DNA of 64,000 nt. It comes from Deinococcus malanensis (GTDB lineage: Bacteria; Deinococcota; Deinococci; Deinococcales; Deinococcaceae). Below are positions 49,182 to 59,179 of this stretch, piece after piece. The stretch covers positions 426,636 to 490,635 of the forward strand of contig NZ_BMPP01000001.1 of the NCBI RefSeq assembly GCF_014647655.1, given 5' to 3'. The notes under the pieces were generated by a model. The model ran no database searches and was not told the DNA's origin. It saw only the letters and a list, made by a program, of their open reading frames with translations. Position 1 is the stretch's first letter. The number at the start of each line of letters is the position of its first letter. A program made the position numbers and the translations under genes.

Positions 49182-49796
49182 GTGCTTGTGCCTGCCAACC
49201 GACCCGCCCGTGCTCGGAGTACCGAGGAAAAAAATCAGCGCCGCGACGACATCCTGAGGGCTGCTGAACGTCTGTGGACGACCACGCCGTACGCTGACCT
49301 GAGTATGAATCAGGTGGCCCGGGAAGCCCAGCTGGCCAAGGGGACCCTGTATCTGTACTTCGACACCAAAGAGGAACTGTTTCTGGCCCTTCTCAGCGAG
49401 CACCTCGGCGCGTGGCTGCATGACCTGACCGCTCAGCTGGATGAAAGGCAGCCCCAGACACCCGATGACGTGACCGATGTACTGCTGGCCACCTCGCAGG
49501 GCCTGGAACCGCTGCGGCGTCTGCTGGTACTGCTAGGGACTGTGCTGGAGCGCAATGTGCGGCCCGAAGTCGTGACCAGCTTCAAGCAGGAGGTCCAGGC
49601 CCTGACCGAAGGCGTCGTAGAGCGCCTGCCTTTCTCCCCGGAAATCACGCTGCGTCTGCTGCACCACCTGCATGCGCTTTCTATCGGCTGGCAGCAGCTG
49701 ACCGAGGACGCCGCGCGCTCCGGTCAGGCGAGCCCCTTTGAAGAGGAATTCCGCGTGGCGCTGCGTGCAGTGGTGCGTGCCGTCGCCCAGGCCTGA
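49182..49796 (+). CDS. TetR/AcrR-family transcriptional regulator
   Basis: 204 residues from a GTG with TAGGGT 7 nt upstream (leaderless); a GTG two codons later is the alternative. The DNA-binding domain is RRDDILRAAERLW ... LSMNQVAREAQLAKGTLYLYFDTKEELFLALL, a complete TetR helix-turn-helix. The ligand-binding part is helical and not assignable. Its target is unknown; a TetR-like dyad lies before the MFS gene about 4.5 kb away. Confidence 0.9.
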   Translation: MLVPANRPARARSTEEKNQRRDDILRAAERLWTTTPYADLSMNQVAREAQLAKGTLYLYFDTKEELFLALLSEHLGAWLHDLTAQLDERQPQTPDDVTDVLLATSQGLEPLRRLLVLLGTVLERNVRPEVVTSFKQEVQALTEGVVERLPFSPEITLRLLHHLHALSIGWQQLTEDAARSGQASPFEEEFRVALRAVVRAVAQA

Positions 49797-49812
49797 GGCT
49801 GGGGTCAATAAG

Positions 49813-49847
49813 AAGGAAGGCCACCCGACAGCCGGGCGGCCTTCCTT
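49813..49847. terminator. bidirectional terminator between tetR-type and malG genes
   Basis: 10-bp stem AAGGAAGGCC (49813-49822) and 49838-49847, with four more pairs possible inside. The plus strand follows with TGCC, the minus strand with CTTATT. Serves both convergent genes. Confidence 0.78.
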
Positions 49848-49862
49848 TGCCGTGCAGGCTGC

Positions 49863-51245
49863 TTACTCTTTGACGCCCCCGGCGGTCGCTCCGCCCACGA
49901 AGTACTGCTGGAAGCCGTAGAAGAGCGCGACGATAGGCAGGGCACCCAGGGTGGCAGCCGCTGCGAAGACCCCCCACTTCGTCGAGAACTGCCCCTGCGT
50001 GAAAGACAGCAGCATGATGCCGACGGTCCACTTTTCCACCCCGGTCAGCAGGATGTTGGCCAGAATGAATTCGGCGTACGTCCCGATGAACTGGTTCAGG
50101 AAGATAAACACCAGCATCCCGCCCGACAGCGGCAGCACCACGCGCAGGAAGGTCTGCCAACGGGTGGCGCCGTCCACCATCGCCGCTTCCTCAAGGGACT
50201 CGGGAAGGCTTTCGACATAGCCCTTGAAGATCCAGGTGTTAAACGCGATGGCCCCGCCGGAGTAGGCCAGGATCAGACCGGTGAAGGTGTTGCTCAGGCC
50301 CAGCGCCACCATCAGGGTATAGACCGCCACCAGCGCCAGGAAGACCGGGAACATCTGGATAAAGATGAAGAACAGCAGGGTGTGAAAGCGCCCCGGGAAC
50401 CGCAAACGAGCCATGGCGTACCCGGCAGTTGTGGACAGCAGAATGGCCAGCACCCCGGTAATGCCGGAGACCAGCAGCGTGTTGCGTACCGACAGGACGA
50501 ACTTGCTCTCGTTGGTGCCACCCTGGAATTGGGCTGGCGTCAGGAAGAACACCAGCACCGCCAGCGAGGCAATCAGAATGCGCATCAGCCAGGTCCGGGT
50601 CTGCGACAGTCCCTCGCTGTCACGTCCCAGGCGGCCCACCAGGGCCAGCAGCAGCACACCCGTTAGCGCGGCGCCGGACAGCCCGGCCAGCAGGAGCTGC
50701 CACGAGGGCACCGTGACCCCTTCGAACAGCTGCCGGAAATTGTCCATGCTCAGGACGTCCAGCTTGGGCAGCAGACCCGTCTTGTACAGAATATTTGGGC
50801 TGCCGAAATCCGGGAAGGCGAACAGGCTGTTGCGCGGGTCGAAGGCGGCGATCAGCACGTACAGTAGCGGATAGATCGCGACCAGGGTCACCAGAATCAG
50901 AAACAGATGGGTCAGCTGATCGCCCAGGACCGCACCGTAGCCGATGCGGCGCCCGGTGCGGGCCTGGCCGATGCGCTGGCCGATCAGACTGGTCAGGGCC
51001 AGCACCCCGCTGGCGGCCAGCAGAAACAGCAGGAAGCGCACCCAGCCGCGCTCCACAAAGAAAATAGTGAAGCTCTTGGGCCGCCCCTGCATGTTGCGGG
51101 AGAGGAAATAGCCCAGTGCCACGAAGCCCCCAACGACCAAGGCGAGGAACAGCCACGGGAGTGCGCGCCGTAACAGCCCGGGCTCGTGGTGCACATAGCC
51201 GCCCGGAGGCAGATCCTTGGTACCAGCTTGCGGAGTTGCCGTCAT
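49863..51245 (-). CDS. malG: carbohydrate ABC transporter permease, MalG-like
   Basis: 460 residues, about 170 longer at the N-terminus than E. coli MalG, with extra hydrophobic segments there. The C-terminal permease domain has the EAA loop ([22 protein letters not shown]) that contacts the ATPase. The start overlaps malF stop by 4 bp. The malE-malF-malG order and the MalF P2-like loop point to maltose or maltodextrin; substrate remains inference. No ATPase gene is nearby, so a shared MsmX/MalK-type subunit elsewhere is expected. Confidence 0.85.
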   Translation of the reverse strand: MTATPQAGTKDLPPGGYVHHEPGLLRRALPWLFLALVVGGFVALGYFLSRNMQGRPKSFTIFFVERGWVRFLLFLLAASGVLALTSLIGQRIGQARTGRRIGYGAVLGDQLTHLFLILVTLVAIYPLLYVLIAAFDPRNSLFAFPDFGSPNILYKTGLLPKLDVLSMDNFRQLFEGVTVPSWQLLLAGLSGAALTGVLLLALVGRLGRDSEGLSQTRTWLMRILIASLAVLVFFLTPAQFQGGTNESKFVLSVRNTLLVSGITGVLAILLSTTAGYAMARLRFPGRFHTLLFFIFIQMFPVFLALVAVYTLMVALGLSNTFTGLILAYSGGAIAFNTWIFKGYVESLPESLEEAAMVDGATRWQTFLRVVLPLSGGMLVFIFLNQFIGTYAEFILANILLTGVEKWTVGIMLLSFTQGQFSTKWGVFAAAATLGALPIVALFYGFQQYFVGGATAGGVKE

Positions 51246-52648
51246 CTGCGGGCCTCCTCAAAGACACCAGCAGCCTTGAAGTTCACCAGACTGATGGCCA
51301 GGGTCAGGAAGAAGATGATCAGGGCGATAGCACTGGCCAAAGCAAAATTCTGGCCGCCGCTGCTGGCAAAGGCGGTATTGAAGCCCCACGACAGCAGGAT
51401 GTCGGTGCTCTGAGCTGTGGCCTCGCGGCCTTCCTGGGGCGGGCCGCCCTGGGTCAGCAGGTAGATGATGCCGAAGTTGTTGAAGTTGAATGCGAAGCCC
51501 GACAGCAGGATGGGAGTGAAACTCGAGCGCAGCAGCGGCAGGGTGATGCTCTGGATCTGCTGCCAGCGGCTGGCACCGTCGATGCTGGCCGCCTCGTACA
51601 GGTCTTCGTTGATGGTGCTCAGCGCACTGATGGTGGCCGTCATCATGTAGGGAAAGCCCAGCCATAGGTTGACCAGCAGCACGCTGATCTTGGCCCACAG
51701 AGGGTCACCCAGCCACGGTACGGCCGCAATGCCCAGCAGGCCCAGCCCCTTATTGACAATCCCGAACTGCTGATTGAGCAGGGCCTTCCACATCTGGACG
51801 CTGATCACCGCGGGAACCGCCCACGGCAGGAACAGCAGCGTGCGGTAGAAGTTGCGTCCCTTCAGGCGCTTGTTGAACAGCAGAATGCCCAGCACCAGTC
51901 CGGCCAGGGAGTTGATGACCACCGTGCTGAAGGCGAACACCACGGTCCAGACAAACACGGGAAGCAGCGCGCGGCTGGCTTTGCCGAAAATTTCCCGGAA
52001 ATTGGCCAGCCCCACATAGCCGTAGCGGTTGATGCGCGTGGCGTTGGCAACCACCAGGGACTCGGCCACGGGGGCGGCCAGGGTCACATTCAGGCCGTTG
52101 ACAGCTGCAATCCTGGCCCGGACCGGCACTGAAGCTTCCTCGTCGAACAGCACGATGGTGTCCCCGGCACAGCTGGGCTGCGCGCACTTCAGGTACTCCT
52201 GAACGCTGCCGGCCTGTGGTGTTTCCTGGAGGGTCACCACCCGCCGGTTGGCGCTCAGTGACGCGGCCGTGCGCACCGCCGAATCCGGATTGCCGCTGTT
52301 CACCGCGTTGTAGTTGGTAAAGGCGTAATTCACGGTCAGCACGATGGGCAGTACCGTGAAGGCCGCCAGGAACACCAGTGCTGGAAACAGGTAGTACCAG
52401 TTGACAATCCAGGGAAACAGACGCGCGACCAGCGGCATCAGCAGCAGCAGGGCGCCCAGCGTGTACACCAGCAGCAGATAGGGAGGGGCGGTGGGGGCCA
52501 GTCGGGCCGTCAGGCCACTGGCCAGCCAGCCGATCAGGGCAGCGACGCCCATCAGCGCAGCCAGCACCAGTACGGCCATCAGGACGCCGCGTGCACCTTC
52601 AGGAGGCTTCACCGGGCGCCGGGAGGGAAGAGGCGGGGACGCAATCAT
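51242..52648 (-). CDS. malF: carbohydrate ABC transporter permease, MalF-like
   Basis: 468 residues from the ATG at 52648; a GTG at 52663 would add five residues, and AAGGAG sits near it. After two hydrophobic segments a periplasmic insert of about 100 residues (about 150-260) corresponds to the MalF P2 loop that contacts MalE. The EAA motif is [23 protein letters not shown]. Pairs with MalG to form the channel. Confidence 0.86.
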   Translation of the reverse strand: MIASPPLPSRRPVKPPEGARGVLMAVLVLAALMGVAALIGWLASGLTARLAPTAPPYLLLVYTLGALLLLMPLVARLFPWIVNWYYLFPALVFLAAFTVLPIVLTVNYAFTNYNAVNSGNPDSAVRTAASLSANRRVVTLQETPQAGSVQEYLKCAQPSCAGDTIVLFDEEASVPVRARIAAVNGLNVTLAAPVAESLVVANATRINRYGYVGLANFREIFGKASRALLPVFVWTVVFAFSTVVINSLAGLVLGILLFNKRLKGRNFYRTLLFLPWAVPAVISVQMWKALLNQQFGIVNKGLGLLGIAAVPWLGDPLWAKISVLLVNLWLGFPYMMTATISALSTINEDLYEAASIDGASRWQQIQSITLPLLRSSFTPILLSGFAFNFNNFGIIYLLTQGGPPQEGREATAQSTDILLSWGFNTAFASSGGQNFALASAIALIIFFLTLAISLVNFKAAGVFEEARR

Positions 52649-52759
52649 AGGGTGATACAACACTCCTTCTCGAAAGGTTGTAATAGGCTGAACACTTCAA
52701 ACTGATTTAACCATGTTCTGGACGGCCAGAAGCCCAGCTCAGGCTACACAGGACTGCAT

Positions 52760-52789
52760 AAAAAAGCGGACGGGAAAATGCCCGTCCGC
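52760..52789 (-). terminator. intrinsic terminator between malE and malF
   Basis: 9-bp stem GCGGACGGG/CCCGTCCGC, loop of 6, followed on the minus strand by six T then AT. It lies 18 nt after the malE stop, inside the operon, and would lower malF-malG relative to malE. Confidence 0.87.
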
Positions 52790-52806
52790 CTGTTCCGGCC
52801 TGCGCC

Positions 52807-53988
52807 TTACTTGATGTTGCTGTTGATTTCCTGCACGGCCTTGTCCAGGATCTGGCCGTAGTTCTGGCCAGGCTTCTGAACGCTCTGGGCAATCGCATTG
52901 CTCCAGGGGCCCCACACAGCGCCCATCTGCGGGATATTGGGCATGGGGGTACCCATGCTGATGGACTTGCCAAAGCCTGCTACCACGGGGTCAGACTTGA
53001 GCTTGGTACGTGCACTGAGGCTGACGGGGATGCGCCCGCCGGCCTTGTTGAAGCTGACCTGGGCCTCGGAGGTGCTCAGGCTCCGGGCGAACGCACCGGC
53101 CGCAGCCTTGTTCTTGCTGTAGGCATTCATCATGGTGCCCTGCACGCCCACGAAAGGGCTCCACTTGCTGGTGGCGCCGGGAGGAGTCGGGAAGGGCACG
53201 ATGCCGTAGTCGATACCCGCCTTCTTGATGTCGCCCATGTCCCACGGGCCGGTCAGGAACATCGCCAGACGGCCGTCGACAAAGGCGCTGCGGGCGGCGC
53301 CGCCGTCCACACCCTCGGGCACGAGGTTGTACTTGTAGCGCAGGTCGTTCAGGAACGCACTGGCTTTGTCGGCGCCGGCGTTGGCCAGACCCACGTCCTT
53401 CGGGTTCAGGGTGCCGCCGGTGTTCTTGAACACGTAGCCGCCGTAGGCGCTGATCACGCCGTAGTTCATGTAGGCGTTGCCGAGGTCAGCCAGGAAGCCA
53501 AATTTGCCGTTGCCGGTGTTGGCCTGAGCAGTCTTGAGGAAAGAAGCCCAGGTCGTGGGGGGGGTCGAAACAAGTTTCTTGTTGTAGACCAGGCCCACGG
53601 CCTCAGCGAACATGGGGATAGCGAACAGCTTGCCCTGGTAGGTCATGGCCTGCACAGCCGTGCGGTCCAGGTCGGTCCTGCTGGTCACGTACCGGTCCAT
53701 CGGCTCGATCACGCCAGCGGCTGCCAGCTGGCCCAGGCGGTCCTGGGGCAGGCTGACAACCAGATCAGGTCCCTGGCCCTTGGGCGCGCTCTGGATCAGC
53801 TTGTCCGGAATCTGGTCGAAGGGCACGCTGACAACGGTGACCTTGTTGCCGCTTTTCTTCTCATAGGCCGCAGCCTGGGACTTGAGCCAGGCCAGTTCGG
53901 TGGTTCCGAAGTGGGTCCAGACCGTGAGGTTGGCGGCGCTGGCGTGGCCCAGCAGGGCGAGCGAAAGAACGGTCAGAGCTTTTTTCAT
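52807..53988 (-). CDS. malE: maltose/maltodextrin-type ABC transporter solute-binding protein
   Basis: 393 residues from the ATG at 53988 with AAGGAG 4 nt upstream. A Sec signal (MKKALTVLSLALLGHASA) precedes a family-1 binding protein: LTVWTHFGTTELAWLKSQAAAYEKKSG, PDLVVSLPQDRLGQLAAAG, AIPMFAEAVGLVYNKKLV and AMFLTGPWDMGDIKKAG are typical MalE blocks. It delivers the sugar to MalF-MalG. A promoter and about 135 nt of untranslated leader lie upstream. Confidence 0.9.
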   Translation of the reverse strand: MKKALTVLSLALLGHASAANLTVWTHFGTTELAWLKSQAAAYEKKSGNKVTVVSVPFDQIPDKLIQSAPKGQGPDLVVSLPQDRLGQLAAAGVIEPMDRYVTSRTDLDRTAVQAMTYQGKLFAIPMFAEAVGLVYNKKLVSTPPTTWASFLKTAQANTGNGKFGFLADLGNAYMNYGVISAYGGYVFKNTGGTLNPKDVGLANAGADKASAFLNDLRYKYNLVPEGVDGGAARSAFVDGRLAMFLTGPWDMGDIKKAGIDYGIVPFPTPPGATSKWSPFVGVQGTMMNAYSKNKAAAGAFARSLSTSEAQVSFNKAGGRIPVSLSARTKLKSDPVVAGFGKSISMGTPMPNIPQMGAVWGPWSNAIAQSVQKPGQNYGQILDKAVQEINSNIK

Positions 53989-54130
53989 GGGACTCCTTAG
54001 GGGCGGATGAACCGCTTCCACAAGTGGGAGAGAAAGACATGATGCGCAGCCTGCACCTGAGGCGCTGGAAAAGCGTGGATTAAAACAGTGCGGACTTAAG
54101 GCCACAGGAATATTAGGGTGCGCGTCCAGA

Positions 54131-54160
54131 AGTATATAGAAGCCGAGCCAGGAATTACAA
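54131..54160 (-). promoter_or_regulatory. candidate malE promoter
   Basis: On the minus strand TTGTAA (54155-54160), 18-bp spacer and TATACT (54131-54136), in an AT-rich patch. The transcript would start near 54124 and have a long leader before the Shine-Dalgarno of malE. Confidence 0.6.
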
Positions 54161-54291
54161 CGTACCGGTTGGACCGTGAGCTTGTGGTCGTCAGGAAGCT
54201 GCCGGATCCCGGAACCTGAATTCGTAGTCTGTGCAGGCCTGGAACGCTGAGTCAGGACATCCGAACATCCGCACGGTTCGGGACGTCTCTC

Positions 54292-54323
54292 CTGACCGGT
54301 CGGTCAGTGCCGGATGATAGACT
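54292..54323 (+). promoter_or_regulatory. MFS promoter with TetR-like operator over the -35
   Basis: CTGACCGGTCGGTCAG (54292-54307) is a perfect 7-bp inverted repeat with 2-nt centre, of the kind bound by TetR-family repressors. It covers the -35 position relative to TAGACT (54318-54323), which sits 6 nt before the ATG. Confidence 0.65.
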
Positions 54324-54329
54324 GGCCGA

Positions 54330-55592
54330 ATGACCACCCCGCCTGCTCCCGGACCGGACGCCCCAGACCGCGCCGCCGGACGCACCAAGCTCATTTTGTT
54401 TCTGACAATTTTTATTGCCATGCTGGGCCTGAGCGTGCTGTTTCCGATTATCGCGCCGCTGGGCCGTCAGCTGGGACTGACTGAAACCCAGACCGGCTGG
54501 TTTGCAACGGCCTACTCGCTGATGCAGTTTATTTTCAGCCCTATCTGGGGAACCCGCAGTGAGCGGCTGGGCCGCAAACCCATTCTGATCACCGGTCTGG
54601 TTGGCTTTTCGCTGAGTTTCGGTCTGTTCGGGCTGGTGGCCCATCTGGGACTGGAAGGGATGGTAGGGGGATCGGCCCTGTTCGTGCTGCTGGTGGCCAC
54701 CCGCGTTGTTGGGGGCATCCTGAGCAGCGCCACCCTGCCGACCGCTCAGGCGATGATGGCCGACCTGAGCAGCGAAAAGGACCGTGCTGCCAGCATGGGC
54801 CTGATCGGGGCCGCTTTTGGGCTGGGCGTCGTCTTTGGGCCAGCCCTGGGAGCGCTGCTGAGCACCATCAGCCTGACGGCCCCTGTATTTTTCAGTGCCG
54901 CTCTGGGTCTTATCACTGCGCTGGCGGCCACCCGTACCCTGCCCGAAACCAGACTCGCCGGAAGCGCGGCGGCCGCCAAGGGTGAGCGGCGTGCCCTGCT
55001 GGGCCGTGGGGCTATCCCCCTGTTTCTGGCTGTCAGCGCGCTGTCCACCCTGGCCAGCGTAGGCCTGGAACAGACGATTGGGTTCTACGTTCAGGACACC
55101 CTGAAGCTGACACCCGTGCAGGCGGCGCAGACAGTGGGTAGCATGCTGGCGCTGTTTGGTCTGGTGGCCGCGCTGGTTCAGGGGGGCGCGATCCGGCCGC
55201 TGAGCCGTCGCCTTCCGCCTACGCCCCTGCTGGCTGCCGGGTTGCTGGTTATGGCCACCGGGATGTTTCTGCTGCCGCAGATGCAGAGCTACTGGCCCAT
55301 CACGCTGGCCATGATTGTGGTGGGCGTGGGCAGCGCCATTCTGGGCCCGACCCTGAGTGCCGCCCTGAGCCTCAGCGTGCCCGACGGCCAACAGGGAACA
55401 GTCGCCGGCCTGAACAGTAGCGCCCTGGCCCTGGGCCGCATGACCGGACCGCTGATCGCCACCGGGCTGTATCAGGGGGTCAGCCACAGTGCTCCGTACC
55501 TGCTGAGCGGCAGCGTGCTGGTGGGGTTGCTGGTGCTCACGCTGGTGCTACGTCCCCAGGTGGCGCCCGCACGACCGGTCCCCCACGTCTGA
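54330..55592 (+). CDS. MFS transporter, drug:H+ antiporter type
   Basis: 420 residues with 12 predicted membrane helices. The loop 2-3 motif [16 protein letters not shown] is the MFS motif A of DHA1/TetA-like exporters, and motif C-like Gly/Pro residues are in [18 protein letters not shown]. It probably exports a small toxic compound. A TetR-like operator overlaps its promoter, supporting inducible efflux. Leaderless start. Substrate unknown. Confidence 0.88.
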   Translation: MTTPPAPGPDAPDRAAGRTKLILFLTIFIAMLGLSVLFPIIAPLGRQLGLTETQTGWFATAYSLMQFIFSPIWGTRSERLGRKPILITGLVGFSLSFGLFGLVAHLGLEGMVGGSALFVLLVATRVVGGILSSATLPTAQAMMADLSSEKDRAASMGLIGAAFGLGVVFGPALGALLSTISLTAPVFFSAALGLITALAATRTLPETRLAGSAAAAKGERRALLGRGAIPLFLAVSALSTLASVGLEQTIGFYVQDTLKLTPVQAAQTVGSMLALFGLVAALVQGGAIRPLSRRLPPTPLLAAGLLVMATGMFLLPQMQSYWPITLAMIVVGVGSAILGPTLSAALSLSVPDGQQGTVAGLNSSALALGRMTGPLIATGLYQGVSHSAPYLLSGSVLVGLLVLTLVLRPQVAPARPVPHV

Positions 55593-55676
55593 CAAGCCTG
55601 CACACGAACGCACCTCAAGTTGGCCACTTGGCCGCTGCACCGCCGGGCCGTGTGGTCTGGCAGGTATGCTGCACCG

Positions 55677-56936
55677 GTGACCGACACCCGGCCGCGCCGC
55701 CCGGCGCCATACAATCCCGCCCGTGAACTGGCCGTTCGCGTGCTTCTTCGCGTGCTGCACGCGGATACCTTTGCCGCACCCGCGCTGGACGCCGCGCTGC
55801 ACAGTGCCCGCCTGCCCGCCCGTGACTCCGGGCTGGCCACCCACATTGTGTATGGCACGCTGCGCCACCACCTCAGCCTCAGCGCAGCGCTGTCGCCGCT
55901 GCTGAGCGAGGACACGCACCCCAAGGTCCGCACCCTGCTGCTGGCAGGGGCGTTCGAGAAGCTGTATCTGGGCACCCCACCGCACGCTGTGGTCAGCGAG
56001 TACGTGAATCTGGCGCGTGGCGCCCGGCTGGCCCCGCCCGGGCTGATCAACGCCGTGCTGCGGCGAATCGCGCTCCCGGAAGGAAACGCGGCCAGTGAAC
56101 TGCCCGACTGGCTGCGGCAGGTCTATCTGGAAGCCTACGGTGAGCAGGCCCCGGCGGTGATGGCTGACCTGCTTGAGCCTCAGCCGCTGTGGCTGAGTGT
56201 CTCGGAGGCCGGAGCGGCGGCCCTGGAGGCCGAGGGCAGCCGCCTGAACGGCGAACTGCAGGGGGTTGAACGGGTGGAACTGGCCCGGCCATTGCGCGAG
56301 TCCGGCGCCTACCGCCAGGGTCAGGCCCAGCCCATCAACCCCGCCAGCCTGGCCTGCGTGGATGCGCTGGGCGATGTCCAGGGTCTGCGGGTGCTGGACC
56401 TGGCCGGCGGGGCAGGTGTGAAAGCGGCCATGCTCGCCGCACGGGGTGCTCAGGTGACCAGCGTGGAACTGATGGCCCGCAAGCATGACGCCGCCCGCGC
56501 CAACCTGGGTCGTCTGGGCCTGAAGGCCGAGTTCCTTACGCACGACCTGACCACGCCGCTGGACGCGCCCCCGGCTCCCCGGGTGCTGCTGGACGCACCC
56601 TGTACCGGCAGCGGTACCCTGCGCAGCCACCCCGAAATCAAGCTGCGTCTGACCCCGGAGGCGGCACAGGCCATGGCTGATCTTCAGGGGCGGATGCTGC
56701 CCCACGCTGCCGCACTGGTCGAACCCGGCGGAACGCTGGTGTACTCGGTGTGCTCGGTAACGCCGCAGGAAGGCTCACAGGTGGTCTTTGATTTCCTGGC
56801 CAGTCACCCTGAGTTCACGTCTGAGCCGATTCCGGACCTGGAGGTGCCGCACGTGGCTGCCGGACCGGGTGTGCTGACCGTGCCGCTTGAAGGTGTGGAC
56901 GGCTTCTTTATCGCCCGGTTGCGTCGCAGGGCCTGA
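55677..56936 (+). CDS. rsmB: 16S rRNA m5C methyltransferase, RsmB/Sun family
   Basis: 419 residues from a GTG with TATGCT 6 nt upstream (leaderless). A NusB-like N-terminal domain ([24 protein letters not shown]) is followed by the methyltransferase: SAM motif [14 protein letters not shown], motif [21 protein letters not shown] with a catalytic Cys, and motif [13 protein letters not shown] with the second Cys. In E. coli the enzyme modifies C967 of 16S rRNA. Assignment to RsmB rather than other NSUN members is by domain layout. Confidence 0.9.
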   Translation: MTDTRPRRPAPYNPARELAVRVLLRVLHADTFAAPALDAALHSARLPARDSGLATHIVYGTLRHHLSLSAALSPLLSEDTHPKVRTLLLAGAFEKLYLGTPPHAVVSEYVNLARGARLAPPGLINAVLRRIALPEGNAASELPDWLRQVYLEAYGEQAPAVMADLLEPQPLWLSVSEAGAAALEAEGSRLNGELQGVERVELARPLRESGAYRQGQAQPINPASLACVDALGDVQGLRVLDLAGGAGVKAAMLAARGAQVTSVELMARKHDAARANLGRLGLKAEFLTHDLTTPLDAPPAPRVLLDAPCTGSGTLRSHPEIKLRLTPEAAQAMADLQGRMLPHAAALVEPGGTLVYSVCSVTPQEGSQVVFDFLASHPEFTSEPIPDLEVPHVAAGPGVLTVPLEGVDGFFIARLRRRA

Positions 56937-56948
56937 AAGAGCAGGAGA

Positions 56949-56978
56949 GAGGCGGCCGGGCACATCCCCGGCCGCCTC
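56949..56978. terminator. 12-bp hairpin between rsmB and deoD
   Basis: GAGGCGGCCGGG (56949-56960) pairs exactly with 56967-56978, loop of 6. GTTCGCC follows; no U-tract. Lies between convergent genes. Confidence 0.6.
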
Positions 56979-57024
56979 GTTCGCCTGGTGTCTACAGGCC
57001 CAAAATTTTTACATCCTCAGTGTT

Positions 57025-57732
57025 TTACAGCCCCAGAGCGGCGTCCAGCGCTACTTCGATCATGCCGTTGAAGGTGAGCTGACGCTCCTCAGCGGTGGTG
57101 ACCTCGTGGGTCACGAGGTGGTCGCTGATGGTCAGGATGGTCAGCGCCCGGACGCCATATTTGGCGGCCAGGGTATACAGCCCGGCGGCTTCCATCTCGA
57201 CAGCCAGCACGCCGAAGTCGGCCCAGCGTTTGAACTCGCTGCGGTCATCGGTATAGAAGGTGTCGCTGCTCATGATGTTGCCGACGTGGCTGGTAAAGCC
57301 ACGCTCCTGGGCGATCTGGTAGGCGCGCAGCAGCAGTTCGAAGTCCGCGATGGGGGCAAAGGTGCGCTCGCCAAAGCGGATGCGGTTGATGTTGCTGTCG
57401 GTGCACGCGGCCTGCGCCAGCACCAGGTCGCGCACGCGCACGCCTTCCTGGTAGCTGCCGGCTGTGCCGACCCGGATCAGGTTCTTGCAGCCATAGTCGG
57501 TGATCAGCTCGTTGACGTAGATCATGCAACTGGCAATGCCCATGCCGGTGCCCTGCACGCTGACGCGCTTGCCCTTGTACGTGCCGGTGTAGCCGTGCAT
57601 GCCGCGCACCGTGTTGTGCAGCTGCGGGTCGTCAAAGAAGGTTTCGGCGATGTGCTTGGCGCGCAGCGGGTCCCCCGGCAGCAGGACGGTCTCGGCAATC
57701 TGGCCCTTTTCGGCGTTGAGGTGAATACTCAT
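57025..57732 (-). CDS. deoD: purine nucleoside phosphorylase DeoD-type
   Basis: 235 residues. The segments [55 protein letters not shown] and TISDHLV contain the phosphate- and nucleoside-binding sites of the hexameric DeoD family, including the Asp in SDH that protonates the base. It splits purine nucleosides with phosphate. TACCCT is 7 nt before the ATG (leaderless). Confidence 0.95.
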   Translation of the reverse strand: MSIHLNAEKGQIAETVLLPGDPLRAKHIAETFFDDPQLHNTVRGMHGYTGTYKGKRVSVQGTGMGIASCMIYVNELITDYGCKNLIRVGTAGSYQEGVRVRDLVLAQAACTDSNINRIRFGERTFAPIADFELLLRAYQIAQERGFTSHVGNIMSSDTFYTDDRSEFKRWADFGVLAVEMEAAGLYTLAAKYGVRALTILTISDHLVTHEVTTAEERQLTFNGMIEVALDAALGL

Positions 57733-57783
57733 CGCCCCTAGGGTAACAGGCGTGCCAGGGATTTCCCGGAAGCCGGGGCCGCC

Positions 57784-58512
57784 TCAGACTGCTCCCACCC
57801 ATTCGCCGGCCAGCCAGCGCGCATGGGGCATGTCGCTGGCCAGGATGCCCCGTATCACGTCCTCCACGGAATACAGCACCGCCCGGAAGATCGGCGTCCA
57901 GCTGGCGCCGGCATGGTCAAGGATGAGGTACTCGGCGCGGGCCACATTGACCATCCGTTCCCTCGGTCGTTCATAGGGCAGGCCGACGCTTCCAGGGTTG
58001 AAATAACTCCAGCCTTCGTATGGAAGATGCAGCGGCTTGTGCGTGTGGCCGCCTGCCCACGCCGACTGCACGCCGTACGAGTCGCGTAAAGTTGCCCAGT
58101 GAGACGCTGCGGTGCTGGCCACGAGCTCTTCATTGTCCCGGGCGGGGCTGCCGTGAAAACACAGAAGGTCTGGGAACTGGGCCGTGGCAGCGTAGGTCCG
58201 CACCCTGTCCTGCTGCGCGCGGCTGAGCTGGGCCTTGCTCCATTCGCTGATGTCGTGCAGCGCATGTTCATCGGGGAACCCCCGGGCCCGGAAGGGCGCG
58301 GGAGGCTCCAGCATCATGCGGTCGGCGTTGCCACGAACCACCGGACAGCCCAGGTCTGCGATGCGCTCTACGCATTCTCCCGGCCACGCACCGTCCATTG
58401 CCACGTCGCCCAGACACACCAGGGCGTCTGGGGAGAGGGTCCGCATATCCGACAGCGCCGCGGTCAGCGCCGGCAGATTGCCATGAATGTCTCCAAAGAC
58501 CGCAACTCGCAT
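57784..58512 (-). CDS. metallophosphoesterase, YfcE/MJ0936-like
   Basis: 242 residues. Metal-binding signatures in order: GDIHGN, CLGDVAMDG, VRGNAD, HGSP and GGHTHKP. The last third contains the family's FNPGSVGLP. A small cytosolic phosphodiesterase or phosphatase of unknown substrate. TACGCT lies 5 nt before the ATG. 52 nt upstream of deoD on the same strand, but deoD has its own promoter. Confidence 0.88.
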   Translation of the reverse strand: MRVAVFGDIHGNLPALTAALSDMRTLSPDALVCLGDVAMDGAWPGECVERIADLGCPVVRGNADRMMLEPPAPFRARGFPDEHALHDISEWSKAQLSRAQQDRVRTYAATAQFPDLLCFHGSPARDNEELVASTAASHWATLRDSYGVQSAWAGGHTHKPLHLPYEGWSYFNPGSVGLPYERPRERMVNVARAEYLILDHAGASWTPIFRAVLYSVEDVIRGILASDMPHARWLAGEWVGAV

Positions 58513-58540
58513 GGTTCAGCGTAAGCGATGCTTCAGGCTG

Positions 58541-59074
58541 TTAGCCCGCCGTTCGGGTGTCAGCGCTTGAAGGGCTGAGTGCGCGGTCCTGGCGTTTGAG
58601 CACGTATTGAACGACCGCAACCGGCACCCCGTAATAGGGCTCCGGCCGACGTATTCCGCATTGCTGGAAGCCCAGCCTTCGCATCAGCGCGTGTGACCGC
58701 ATATTCGGCCTATGAACCTCGGCAGTCACGGTATGCAGGCCCAGCTCCCAGGCTTCCTGAAGCAGGAGTTCGCAAGCCCGCCGGGCCACGCCCTGGCCCC
58801 ACAGGCTGCGCTCGCCAATGGCCACGCCCAGTTCTCCGGACAATGTGCTCAGGTTGGCCAGATCCACATACCCCACCAGCCGCGCGTCCAGGGTGACCCC
58901 CCAGCGCCGGAAGTCGGCCTGTGTCCCCGCGATCAGGGCTGCCCAGTGGCGCCGGATCACCCGGGGCGACAGCCCCACGGTCCAGCTGGCCGCCTGACAG
59001 AACAGTGGGTCGGCGGCCCAGCGCACTGCGGCCCCTTCATCGCCGGGCTCAAGCGGACGAAGGGCAACACTCAC
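58541..59074 (-). CDS. GNAT N-acetyltransferase (RimJ/RimL-like)
   Basis: 177 residues from a GTG. LRPLEPGDEGAAVRWAADP at the start, GVAIGERSLWGQGVARRACELLL with the acetyl-CoA loop (QGVARRA), and AEVHRPNMRSHALMRRLGFQQCGIRR fit the RimJ/RimL group. Acceptor unknown. No -10 or strong Shine-Dalgarno is visible before the start, so the start is less sure than the identity. Confidence 0.82.
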   Translation of the reverse strand: MSVALRPLEPGDEGAAVRWAADPLFCQAASWTVGLSPRVIRRHWAALIAGTQADFRRWGVTLDARLVGYVDLANLSTLSGELGVAIGERSLWGQGVARRACELLLQEAWELGLHTVTAEVHRPNMRSHALMRRLGFQQCGIRRPEPYYGVPVAVVQYVLKRQDRALSPSSADTRTAG

Positions 59075-59179
59075 CCGGCGCGGCTCCAGGGGCGCGGTGG
59101 GCGAACAGAGAGCGCCAGGCGCATCCGGATTCTTAGCCGGCAGGGCTGCACGGGGCGGGCGATGACCGTGGCCGCCAGT

